Origin: Prevotella sp.
Lineage (GTDB): Bacteria > Bacteroidota > Bacteroidia > Bacteroidales > Bacteroidaceae
Reading direction: 5' to 3'
Assembly (NCBI GenBank): GCA_017449675.1
Contig: JAFTFG010000026.1
Location: forward strand, 1 to 63,421
DNA: 63,421 nucleotides
Positions 1 through 7,377 of this stretch are shown piece by piece. Made by a program: the position numbers and the translations under genes. Numbering within the stretch: position 1 is the first letter of the stretch; every line of letters begins with the position of its first letter. The notes under the pieces are model-generated. The model saw only the letters and a program-made list of their open reading frames with translations. It did not search any database and was not told the origin of the DNA.

Positions 1-597
1 CCTGGTCATCAGCAAATCATACAGGCTCTTATGCTTTTTCACATATTTGTATTCATCAAACAGGAATTGACGATAATCCGTAATATCATCTGCATCAAAT
101 TCTGATGGAGTGACTTTCAACCTATGCTGGATGGTTAGGAAACGAGTAAGCTCACCTAACGAAACCTTGTAGTGTCTCTGCCTGCCCTCTCCAAAATTAC
201 CATCCCTTAAGCCATCATCAATATACTTTGAAAACCTGTCAATAAGTGTCATCTCCGTTAGGGCCTTTACGCTTTTCTGAGGATGGAGTATCATGGTGAT
301 AGCCTTCTCAAACTCATCGGTTGTTATTCGCGTCTTATCCTTCTGCTCGCACAATTGTTTGTAGGCAGTTTCCATAGCATCAATCTCCGTATCAATGTCA
401 AGCTTTAGCTTTTTGTTATAGACACTGACACGTGGCTTCAGTTCACCAGTATCATCAAACTTATCCAAATCCTTCAAGTCTGCATCAATCTCGCTTTTAT
501 GGTACAGATCAACGCCTCTACCATCACGCAAGCGGAAACGGAGCCGGATAGTTCCTTCAGCCTTATTAGTCCTCTTTACTATCGTTAGTCCTTTCAT
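1..597 (-). CDS. Tyrosine recombinase, N-terminal part (runs off left edge)
   Basis: The frame is open from an ATG at 597 down to base 1 without a stop, giving 199 residues that begin MKGLTIVKRT and end ...SLYDLLMTR. The first 60 residues resemble the arm-binding domain of Bacteroidetes integrases. Residues about 115-195 (TLIDRFSKYIDDGL..., then a helical stretch ending DEYKYV) look like the SAM-like core-binding domain. The catalytic domain with its R-H-R-Y residues would lie outside the window, so activity cannot be judged. It would bind DNA and perform site-specific strand exchange. It stands tail-out next to a type I restriction locus. In Bacteroidales such neighbours often shuffle hsdS target-recognition domains; here that is inference, since any extra hsdS pieces would be to the left. 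It could equally be a genomic-island integrase. Confidence 0.8.
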   Translation of the reverse strand, partial: MKGLTIVKRTNKAEGTIRLRFRLRDGRGVDLYHKSEIDADLKDLDKFDDTGELKPRVSVYNKKLKLDIDTEIDAMETAYKQLCEQKDKTRITTDEFEKAITMILHPQKSVKALTEMTLIDRFSKYIDDGLRDGNFGEGRQRHYKVSLGELTRFLTIQHRLKVTPSEFDADDITDYRQFLFDEYKYVKKHKSLYDLLMTR

Positions 598-634
598 ACC
601 TATTCTATTATTAAAGCGTGTTTCAAACGTGGTG

Positions 635-666
635 CAAAGGTACTAATTTTGCACCACCAAACCAAA
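635..666 (-). promoter_or_regulatory. Promoter of the recombinase gene, with GTGGTGCAAA repeats
   Basis: On the minus strand a -33 TTTG (663-666) is followed after 20 bases by the -7 box TACCTTTG (635-642), a textbook Bacteroidetes promoter about 40 bases before the ATG. The element GTGGTGCAAA occurs at 629-638 on the plus strand and twice inverted (TTTTGCACCAC at 647-657 and 668-678, 21 bases apart). The repeats straddle both promoter boxes, so they could bind a repressor or the recombinase itself. Confidence 0.75.
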
Positions 667-788
667 CTTTTGCACCACATTTTTGAAATGCTTTAATATA
701 TTTAACTTCGTAAATACCTGATTTACAAAGCAAACCGTCTCAAATTTGTTTCACAGCATTTCGAATTTTGAATCCCAACGGAATCACT

Positions 789-819
789 AAAAGGGATTGG
801 CACTGCCAATCCCTTTTTT
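789..819. terminator. Strong bidirectional hairpin
   Basis: A 13-bp perfect stem, AAAAGGGATTGGC with GCCAATCCCTTTT, closes on a 3-base loop and ends in a T run on the plus strand and a shorter one on the minus strand. On the minus strand it would stop transcription leaving hsdR about 390 bases upstream, before the recombinase promoter. Confidence 0.7.
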
Positions 820-883
820 CATGCCACCTTCTTGCCACGAAGCCCGTACCTTTAAGGGCAGGAGGTGCCACCTCCCGGGTTGT

Positions 884-949
884 TCCCCTAGGGGGAACAC
901 TTTGTTCCGTACCGGGGGACAAGTTATTCCGTACGGGGGAACAAGTTGT
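884..949. repeat. 22-bp tandem repeat array, three clear units plus degenerate flanks
   Basis: Three consecutive 22-bp units start at 884, 906 and 928 with consensus TCCGTACGGGGGAACAAGTT plus GT. Each carries an internal dyad of the TTCC...GGAA type, and the first contains GTTCCCC-TAG-GGGGAAC. Diverged units with the same spacing appear to continue on both sides: GGAGGT-GCC-ACCTCC around 861-875, and ATATCTGG recurring near 954, 1009 and 1030. There are no unique spacers, so this is not CRISPR. Function unknown. Confidence 0.75.
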
Positions 950-1202
950 TCCAATATCTGGTTACAATCTTAAAGTGCCATCTCTATCGAGTTTACCTAT
1001 ATCTGGAACGACTCATTCCGATATCTGGAGTCATCACGGCATAAATCAGAGCCGACCTTTTACACCGTTTTTTAAGTCCTTTCGGGTCGATTTTAGCCCC
1101 TATCTTACACATCTGCCACCCATCTGCAACACGTAAACACCTGATTATCAAACAGTGTTGCAGAATGACAGATGTTGCAGAGGATTAAAAATCTGTAGGT
1201 AG
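950..1202. other. Repeat-rich non-coding gap downstream of hsdR
   Basis: I see no convincing gene here. The stretch holds the decaying continuation of the 22-bp array and, nearer hsdR, a 9-bp inverted repeat CTGCAACAC (1124-1132) / GTGTTGCAG (1155-1163) followed by another GTTGCAG at 1174-1180. An open frame across 768-1136 is built from these repeats and has no protein-like composition. Confidence 0.5.
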
Positions 1203-4200
1203 TCAATCCTCTTCTGGAGGCAGTAAGGGACTGGCAGCAGTTAGCATCTGAGTGGACTGCTCGGAGATGGGGAATGATACGATCTGTGTCTCGTCAACCA
1301 GACCAAGGAATTTATTCAGATAATCTTTCAACTTATCAATAACCGTCTGTTTCTTCTCACCACTCTCTGGCAGAAAGGGATTAGAGGGAGGCATGATTTT
1401 CGCAATACCCGTACCCGTCTCTGTGACATAGCCGTCAGCGAAGGCACGTCGCATGAAAGCCTCCGTCTCTTGCGGTTTCAGATGCTCTTCCGCAATGATG
1501 GCATCCAGTTGCTGCCGCTTCTCCTGTTCCACATACCGCTCCCAGTCAGCATCCACATCCTTGTCTTTCTCTGGTGTCATGCGCTCGATGAACTTCTCTA
1601 TCAGTTCCCGCTTGTCACGCATGTCAGGACTTGCCTCTATCTGTTTTCTGATCTGGGTCACGATGGTCTTGTCCTTACAATTCGAGTCATGGTATTTCTG
1701 TACCAGACGAAGGATGTAATTGATATCTATCTGCACCTGCTTCACCAGTTCCATCTCAAAGACGATATCATCATTGATAAGTTCCTTCTCATCATGATGG
1801 GCGGGACGGAAGTCATCATGCAGTCGGTTATACCAGCCCAGATAGTCATCATAGCGCATCTGGTCGATGAGCATTTTCTCCTCCGTGAAGTCATCGAAGG
1901 CATTGAGGATATTCCGCAGTCTTAGTATCTCGCCCATCAGTCGGATAAACGCCTTCTTCTCCTCCTCATCGAAGATGTTGGGGATGTTCTCCACAGGATA
2001 CAGGGTGGTCAGTCTGTCGATGAGCGTCACATACGGCTCGTGCTGTCGTCCCTTCTCATCCTCGTAGCCTGTCTCGTAATACTCTTTGAACGACTTCATG
2101 AACACCAGTCCACTGGCGTTAGGGTCACCAAAGATGGCAAGGCTCTTGTTGGTGGCATCCTCCAGATTGCGGAAACAGATAATATTACCACAGTTCTTGA
2201 CAGCATTCAAGATACGGTTGGTGCGGCTGTATGCTTGCAGCAGTCCGTGCATTTTCAGGTTTTTGTCCACCCATAGCGTGTTCAGTGTCTTGGCATCGAA
2301 ACCAGTCAGGAACATACCCACCACGATCAGGATATCCAACTCCTTCCGTTTCATCTTCTGCGACACGTCCTTGTAGTAGTTCTGGAAACTGTCTCCCTCT
2401 GTCGAGTAGGTCGTGCCGAACATCTGGTTATAGTCGTTGATTGCCTTTTGCAGGGCATCCCTCGACTGCAAGTCCAGCCCTTCCGTGCTCTCTGGGTTCT
2501 CGCCCTCGCTGAAACCCCACTCGTCCTCCTCTTCCTCGTTGGCTGAGTAGGTGAAGATAGTGGCTATCCTCAGACGGGGAGCCCCGGGCTCTTGCAGTTG
2601 CTTTTTGAACTCATGATAATACTTGATGGCAGTCTTCACGCTATCCACGGCAAGGATGCTATTGAACTTATTCTGCTTGGTCTTCTCCGTGAAATGACTG
2701 ATGATATAGTTCGTCACGATACTGATGCGCTTGGGGTTATGCAGTGCCTCGTCCGTATCGATGCCCCACACCTGTTTACGCTCCACGTCGCTCTTCATCT
2801 TCATCGTACTCTCATAGTCGATGTGGAAGCGCAGCACGTTATTGTCACGGATGGCGTTGATAATGGTATAGGTATGCAGTGGCTGTGTGGGTTTCCCGTC
2901 CTTGTCGGGTTCTCCACCAAACAACTGGGCTGTAGTATGGTATTTGCCACCCTGATGGGCATTGACGGCAAAGATAGGAGTACCCGTGAATCCGAACATC
3001 AGGTATTTCTTGAAACGCTTGGCGATAAGTTGTCGCATGTCACCAAACTGACTTCTGTGGCACTCGTCGAAGATCAGCACGATATTCTCTTTCGTCACGA
3101 TGTCACGCAACTGCTCGTCATTATCGAAAATCTTTGGCTTCAGCAGGTTCGACAGTTTCTGTATCGTCGTGATGATGATGGTCGCCTGGTCGTCCTTCAT
3201 CTGCTTGCGCAGAATCTGTGCGGAGGTATTGGAGTTGGCGCAGTTCGGCTCGAAGTTGTCATACTCTCGCATCGTCTGATAGTCCAGGTCCTTACGGTCT
3301 ACGACGAAGAGCACCTTCTTCACACTCTCCATCCTCGATGCCAGTTGCGCTGTCTTAAACGAGGTCAGTGTCTTGCCTGAGCCTGTGGTGTGCCAGATGT
3401 AGCCACCTGCCCGTATCGTTCCCTGCCATTTGTTATAGATTGCCGTCTGTATGCGCTGTAGTATCTTCTCTGTCGCCGCTATCTGGTAAGGGCGCATCAC
3501 CAGCAACTGCTTGTCGACATTGAACACACAGTATTTCGTCAGGATATTCAGGATGGTGTGTTTGGCGAAGAATGTCGTGGTGAAGTCGCGGATATCCGTG
3601 AGCAGCGTGTTCTCCTGGTCTGTCCAGTACGACGTGAACTCGAATGTGTTACCGTCTGTCTTGTGTTTTCGCTGCTTCCTGCTCGTCTCTTCCTCTTTGG
3701 TGAAACGTGTCGTGTTCGAATAGTATTTCGTCTCTGTCCCGTTAGAGATCACAAAGATCTGTACGAAGTCGAACATTGCCCTACCTGCCCAGAAGGAGTC
3801 ACGCTGATAGCGGCTGATCTGGTTGAAGGCTTCCTTGATGCTCACACCCCGCTTTTTCAGTTCCACATGCACCATCGGCAGACCGTTCACCAAGATGGTC
3901 ACGTCATAGCGGTTCTTATAGGCTCCCTCCACCTTATATTGGTTGATGACCTGTAAGCGGTTGTTATAGATATTATGTTTATCCAGCAGTTTGATGTTCT
4001 TCGTCAGTCCGTTGTCCATGGTCAGGGCGAGGATATAGCCTTTGCCTTGAATCATCTCCGTCTTGTTCTGGATGGTCATCTGCTCGTTAGAGATCATAGG
4101 CAGCAGCCGTTCCCATTCCTTATTGCTTAGTTTTACCTCGTTCAGCGCCTCCAACTGTCGGCGCAGGTTATGTAGCAGACTCGTCTCGTCGTTCACATGG

Positions 4201-4358
4201 GCAGCATAGTCATACCCCTGACTGCGAAGTTGTCGGATGAAACTATCCTCCAGTTTCGCCTCACTCTGATGTCCGCCATCCGGCTTCGCCTCTACCTCGT
4301 AGTGCGCCATCACCGTCTGGTGCTCCTGTTCTATAATGATTTTATAGTCGTCTGTCAT
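1203..4358 (-). CDS. hsdR: Type I restriction enzyme, endonuclease/translocase subunit HsdR
   Basis: At 1051 residues this is the usual size for HsdR, the subunit that translocates DNA using ATP and cuts far from the recognition site. The N-terminal PD-(D/E)XK nuclease is visible as D152 followed by E166-L-K168 in HVELKKRG. The motor has Walker A GSGKT at 326-330, the DECH box at 431-434, motif III GFTGTP near 457, and a C-terminal RecA lobe with LTGFDAKTLNTLW and QAYSRTNR. A helical tail follows from about residue 870. All motor and nuclease residues I can check are intact. It is the last gene of the hsd operon, separated from hsdS by the four-helix-bundle gene and its 10-bp arrays. Confidence 0.96.
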   Translation of the reverse strand: MTDDYKIIIEQEHQTVMAHYEVEAKPDGGHQSEAKLEDSFIRQLRSQGYDYAAHVNDETSLLHNLRRQLEALNEVKLSNKEWERLLPMISNEQMTIQNKTEMIQGKGYILALTMDNGLTKNIKLLDKHNIYNNRLQVINQYKVEGAYKNRYDVTILVNGLPMVHVELKKRGVSIKEAFNQISRYQRDSFWAGRAMFDFVQIFVISNGTETKYYSNTTRFTKEEETSRKQRKHKTDGNTFEFTSYWTDQENTLLTDIRDFTTTFFAKHTILNILTKYCVFNVDKQLLVMRPYQIAATEKILQRIQTAIYNKWQGTIRAGGYIWHTTGSGKTLTSFKTAQLASRMESVKKVLFVVDRKDLDYQTMREYDNFEPNCANSNTSAQILRKQMKDDQATIIITTIQKLSNLLKPKIFDNDEQLRDIVTKENIVLIFDECHRSQFGDMRQLIAKRFKKYLMFGFTGTPIFAVNAHQGGKYHTTAQLFGGEPDKDGKPTQPLHTYTIINAIRDNNVLRFHIDYESTMKMKSDVERKQVWGIDTDEALHNPKRISIVTNYIISHFTEKTKQNKFNSILAVDSVKTAIKYYHEFKKQLQEPGAPRLRIATIFTYSANEEEEDEWGFSEGENPESTEGLDLQSRDALQKAINDYNQMFGTTYSTEGDSFQNYYKDVSQKMKRKELDILIVVGMFLTGFDAKTLNTLWVDKNLKMHGLLQAYSRTNRILNAVKNCGNIICFRNLEDATNKSLAIFGDPNASGLVFMKSFKEYYETGYEDEKGRQHEPYVTLIDRLTTLYPVENIPNIFDEEEKKAFIRLMGEILRLRNILNAFDDFTEEKMLIDQMRYDDYLGWYNRLHDDFRPAHHDEKELINDDIVFEMELVKQVQIDINYILRLVQKYHDSNCKDKTIVTQIRKQIEASPDMRDKRELIEKFIERMTPEKDKDVDADWERYVEQEKRQQLDAIIAEEHLKPQETEAFMRRAFADGYVTETGTGIAKIMPPSNPFLPESGEKKQTVIDKLKDYLNKFLGLVDETQIVSFPISEQSTQMLTAASPLLPPEED

Positions 4359-4390
4359 ATCGCTTTAGGTTTTCGTTGTTTTTTCTTTTA

Positions 4391-4440
4391 GTCCTAGGTC
4401 TTCCTAGGATCTCCTAGGATTACCTAGGACCTCCTAGGCT
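4391..4440. repeat. 10-bp period CCTAGG array, downstream side of the four-helix-bundle gene
   Basis: CCTAGG occurs five times at exactly 10-bp steps, starting at 4393, 4403, 4413, 4423 and 4433, with pyrimidine-rich spacers. The last two units encode the C-terminal residues of the four-helix-bundle protein and its stop codon lies inside the array. The array matches the one at 5105-5195 in period, core and orientation. Confidence 0.9.
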
Positions 4441-5091
4441 CTTTAACTCCGCCTCCAGTTCGGCTATCCGCTTCTTCAGAGCGGCATTCTCGGCTTCGAG
4501 GGCTTTCAGTTTGGCATCCTGTTCTTGTCGATAGCCAGTACGGGCTGCGTACATTCGCTCTTTGATACCGCCCTCTGTGACGAAGCGTTCTTCTAATTGC
4601 TTTATATAGCCGCACATCATCTTGTCTGTCTGGTGGCAGAGTGTTAGCATCAGGTTAGCAAATTCCTCATCGTTCATCTTTGAGGCGTATGGTGCGTAGT
4701 CGCCGTAATCGTTGTGTGAACGGCAGAAAGAACGTAGTTTCTGTTGACGGGGACTATCCTTTTCCCATATATTCAGGTGGTGGGTATTGATATAGTCCTC
4801 ATAGTCGGCACGCAACTCCTGAAGACTGCCTCGGGCAACATTCAACAGTTTGATTTCCATCTCGGAACTCGTCTGTCCGTCCTCACTGCCTTCCACGATA
4901 TTCTGTTTACCTGAGCGTGCTGCCTGCACCATCTGGTCAACGGTGCGGTCGCCATAAGGAGGGAGAAAGCGTTGACAGAACTCTACTGTCAACTGGTAGA
5001 TGACATCGCTCTTGCGATAGAAATAGAGGTTTTTCCATACTACCGCTTTCTTCAGCACCTTATATTGTTTCTTGTCGTCCTTTGTCATCAT
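4420..5091 (-). CDS. Four-helix-bundle (23S rRNA intervening-sequence type) protein with coiled-coil suffix
   Basis: The 223-residue product has the signature AARSGKQNIVEGS at residues 57-69, the hallmark of the four-helix-bundle family first known from proteins encoded in 23S rRNA intervening sequences and from Avd of diversity-generating retroelements. A second helical part spans about 110-175. A strongly heptad-patterned coiled coil (LEAENAALKKRIAELEAEL, about 198-216) follows. Family members are basic and can bind nucleic acid; the job of this suffix subgroup is not known to me. It sits between hsdS and hsdR, where no extra gene is normally needed, and both gene ends run into 10-bp CCTAG arrays. 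This looks like an inserted cassette rather than a restriction subunit, though it could be an accessory factor. Confidence 0.85.
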   Translation of the reverse strand: MMTKDDKKQYKVLKKAVVWKNLYFYRKSDVIYQLTVEFCQRFLPPYGDRTVDQMVQAARSGKQNIVEGSEDGQTSSEMEIKLLNVARGSLQELRADYEDYINTHHLNIWEKDSPRQQKLRSFCRSHNDYGDYAPYASKMNDEEFANLMLTLCHQTDKMMCGYIKQLEERFVTEGGIKERMYAARTGYRQEQDAKLKALEAENAALKKRIAELEAELKSLGGPR

Positions 5092-5104
5092 CTTTTAGTT
5101 TTAA

Positions 5105-5195
5105 ATTTCCTAGATTTTCCTAGTTCTTCCTAGGATTTCCTAGTCCTTCCTAGATTCTCCTAGGTCCTCCTAGATTCTCCTAAGTCCTCCCTAGA
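5105..5195. repeat. 10-bp period CCTAG array, between hsdS and the four-helix-bundle gene
   Basis: CCTAG starts at 5109, 5119, 5129, 5139, 5149, 5159 and 5169, with a variant CCTAA at 5179 and a last copy one base out of phase at 5190. Each 10-bp unit is YYTCCTAGNN. The array enters hsdS, encodes its final dozen residues, and supplies its TAG stop at 5160-5162. It ends about 15 bases before the start of the four-helix-bundle gene. Confidence 0.92.
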
Positions 5196-6320
5196 ATCAA
5201 AAGTCAATAGTTTATTCCGATAATACTCATATTGCTTCTCACGCTCCTTCAATTGCGCTTCCAAGTTCTGGATAGATGCCTCGAAAGTATCAAGGATAGA
5301 GACGATGCGGGATTGCTCGGAGAGGGAGGGGACGGGGATTAAGGTACGCCCCAACTCTTTAGCAGAGATAGAGCATATCTTACCATCAACAACTCCCATT
5401 CTTATTTGTTGATGATAATTATTTGAGCGCATAAAATACGAGAGATACTTAGCATTCATATTATGCTCAAAAATATAACAAGCATCATGTACTACAACGT
5501 TTTCTTTACCTAGCCAAGCAACACCGACCCCAATGTCAATATCATTTTCACCAGCACCGACAATTATAACATCACCGTATTTTGCAAAGCGTAATTTTTC
5601 CGATTTCTCTTTCGTCAAATAAGTTGGCGTTTTTTCTGTCCATACACCATAATACGTGTACATATCTCCATAATGAATACATGGGATACCATCTGAAACA
5701 ATGTCTGTCCTAACAAAACGCCTACCTCTTGTAAAAGAACCTACATCATCTAATGTTTTAACTTGAATTAGTCCTCTATTTAAAGCATTAATTAATTCCA
5801 ATTTACTTGAAAAATAGGCTTTATCCAAATACCACTCATACTGCTTACGACGTTGAGCGATTTGCTCTTTCAGGTTCTCTATCGCAGCCGTGAACGTATC
5901 GAGTATCCCCACTATCCGTGTTTGTTCGGAAAGGGAGGGAATGGGGACTACAAAATCAAACAACATAGGCTTTCGAATAGACGCTGCTGTTGACTTATAT
6001 GATTTTTGGTTTATATATTTTCCAAAATTCTCATATAAATAATAATATAAAAATCTTCCTTTCGTTTCGATTGATATAGGATGTACCCTATAGGTTCTTT
6101 GATGTAAGCCATATTTACCTTTCACATAATGAAATATTTCTCCAATACCACCTTCACCTGGTATAAGGATTGCTTCTTCATCATATAAATAAGAATCGAT
6201 TTTCAAAACTTCTTTAGATCTAACATAGAATGGGTAAAGACCATCCTCACTGGCGTCTTCTCTATTATTTGAACCAGTTCCAATCTCGCAAACCTCTCCT
6301 AATTTCTTCCACTCCACCAT
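5160..6320 (-). CDS. hsdS: Type I restriction specificity subunit HsdS
   Basis: HsdS chooses the bipartite DNA target for methylation and cleavage. The 386 residues form two target-recognition domains (about 1-125 and 195-335), each followed by a conserved helical spacer. The two spacers are repeats of each other: PSLSEQTRIVGILDTF near residue 128 and PSLSEQSRIVSILDTF near 338, both leading into a coiled stretch. Such repeats are where domain swapping by recombination happens in other Bacteroidales, which fits the nearby recombinase. The C-terminus (FDSREDLGESRRT) is encoded by the 10-bp CCTAG array, so repeat-number change would alter or extend the tail. The start is one base after the stop of the upstream nuclease gene. 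Confidence 0.95.
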   Translation of the reverse strand: MVEWKKLGEVCEIGTGSNNREDASEDGLYPFYVRSKEVLKIDSYLYDEEAILIPGEGGIGEIFHYVKGKYGLHQRTYRVHPISIETKGRFLYYYLYENFGKYINQKSYKSTAASIRKPMLFDFVVPIPSLSEQTRIVGILDTFTAAIENLKEQIAQRRKQYEWYLDKAYFSSKLELINALNRGLIQVKTLDDVGSFTRGRRFVRTDIVSDGIPCIHYGDMYTYYGVWTEKTPTYLTKEKSEKLRFAKYGDVIIVGAGENDIDIGVGVAWLGKENVVVHDACYIFEHNMNAKYLSYFMRSNNYHQQIRMGVVDGKICSISAKELGRTLIPVPSLSEQSRIVSILDTFEASIQNLEAQLKEREKQYEYYRNKLLTFDSREDLGESRRT

Positions 6321-6321
6321 A

Positions 6322-7374
6322 CTACTCGTCCTCCTTATGTTGCAGTCGGAAGAATTCCTTCTGCTGTTCTATCTCGTGACGTAGTTCCTCCTCGGTTGGC
6401 ATATACGTCATATATTTGGCAGCAAAAAGTTGGTCGCTTTCGTTCAGCACAGAGTAGCGGGCAATCGTATTGTCGGTATCCGTACAAAGCAAGACACCTA
6501 TAGTAGGCTGGTCGTCATCACCTTTTACAAGATCATCATACATACGGACGTACATATCCAGTTGACCTATATCCTGGTGGGTAAGGCGATGCGTCTTCAA
6601 CTCAAAAATGACAAAGCGTTTCATCTTGAAATTGTAAAATACCAGGTCTATGTAGAAGTCGGAGGTCTGTGTCACAATATGCTGTTGGCGTTCTACGAAA
6701 GCAAAACCGCGCCCCAATTCCAAGATGAATTTTTCAAGGTTGTCTATCAAGGCTTGCTCTAATTCTGACTCGGAATAAGCGGAATTACGACGAAATCCCA
6801 TAAACTCAGCCACCACGGGATTCTTGATATATTCCAGTGGGCTTTTATCTGTCGTGGGGTGAAGGTCTTCCGCATTGGCTGGAAGTTGAGCGGCTAAACG
6901 ACGTTCAAAGTATTGGGACGAGATGTTTCGGTCAAGTTCTCGTACACTCCACATACCTTTTGAGGCATTCTCTAAATACCACCATCTGGCTTCTGGACTT
7001 GTGACCGACAGAACACGACGCACATGAGACCATTCAAGATTGTGAACACACGTGTTCACTTTTTCTGCTTCCGGAAAAAGCAGGTAGAACTTTTTGTAAT
7101 AGTCAAGATTCCGTTTGCTATAACTCCTGCCATAAATGGGAATCAGGCCATCAGCGAGATTTTTCATAAGTTTCGTGCCGTAAGATGCTCTCCGCTGTCC
7201 ACCTTGTTCTTCTTCTACGATGCGCCTACCAACATTCCAATATGTGAAAATGGCTATCTGTCCTACGTTTGCATAGGCCTGCTGGCGACCCTGTTCAATG
7301 ATAGAACAGACATCTTGAAACAGCACCTTCTCTTGCTGTTCCACCTTTATTGCTATATTTTTGTTCTCTTCCAT
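6322..7374 (-). CDS. DUF1016/YhcG-type PD-(D/E)XK nuclease domain protein
   Basis: The 350-residue protein has the DUF1016 N-terminal half (W-N-V-G-R-R-I at about 46-52, YGTKLMKNLADGL, then the NLDYYKKFY region) and a C-terminal nuclease fold with the expected D...ExK arrangement in IDLVFYN...FVIFELKTH. Relatives are common beside type I restriction loci and in defence islands; I know of no settled biochemical role. It lies between hsdM and hsdS with gaps of three bases and one base, so it is surely co-expressed. It may be an extra nuclease, a stabilising subunit, or a separate defence gene riding in the operon. Confidence 0.9.
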   Translation of the reverse strand: MEENKNIAIKVEQQEKVLFQDVCSIIEQGRQQAYANVGQIAIFTYWNVGRRIVEEEQGGQRRASYGTKLMKNLADGLIPIYGRSYSKRNLDYYKKFYLLFPEAEKVNTCVHNLEWSHVRRVLSVTSPEARWWYLENASKGMWSVRELDRNISSQYFERRLAAQLPANAEDLHPTTDKSPLEYIKNPVVAEFMGFRRNSAYSESELEQALIDNLEKFILELGRGFAFVERQQHIVTQTSDFYIDLVFYNFKMKRFVIFELKTHRLTHQDIGQLDMYVRMYDDLVKGDDDQPTIGVLLCTDTDNTIARYSVLNESDQLFAAKYMTYMPTEEELRHEIEQQKEFFRLQHKEDE

Positions 7375-7377
7375 CGT

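Noticed and set aside
884-1045. CRISPR array
   Set aside because: The 22-bp units are contiguous with no unique spacers, and no cas gene is in the window.
768-1136. 122-residue plus-strand open frame
   Set aside because: It consists of the hairpin and 22-bp repeat sequence, has unusual composition and lacks a promoter or ribosome-binding site.
2592-3380. 262-residue open frame antisense to hsdR
   Set aside because: Shadow of a long, well-supported HsdR coding frame; the translation has no protein-like pattern.
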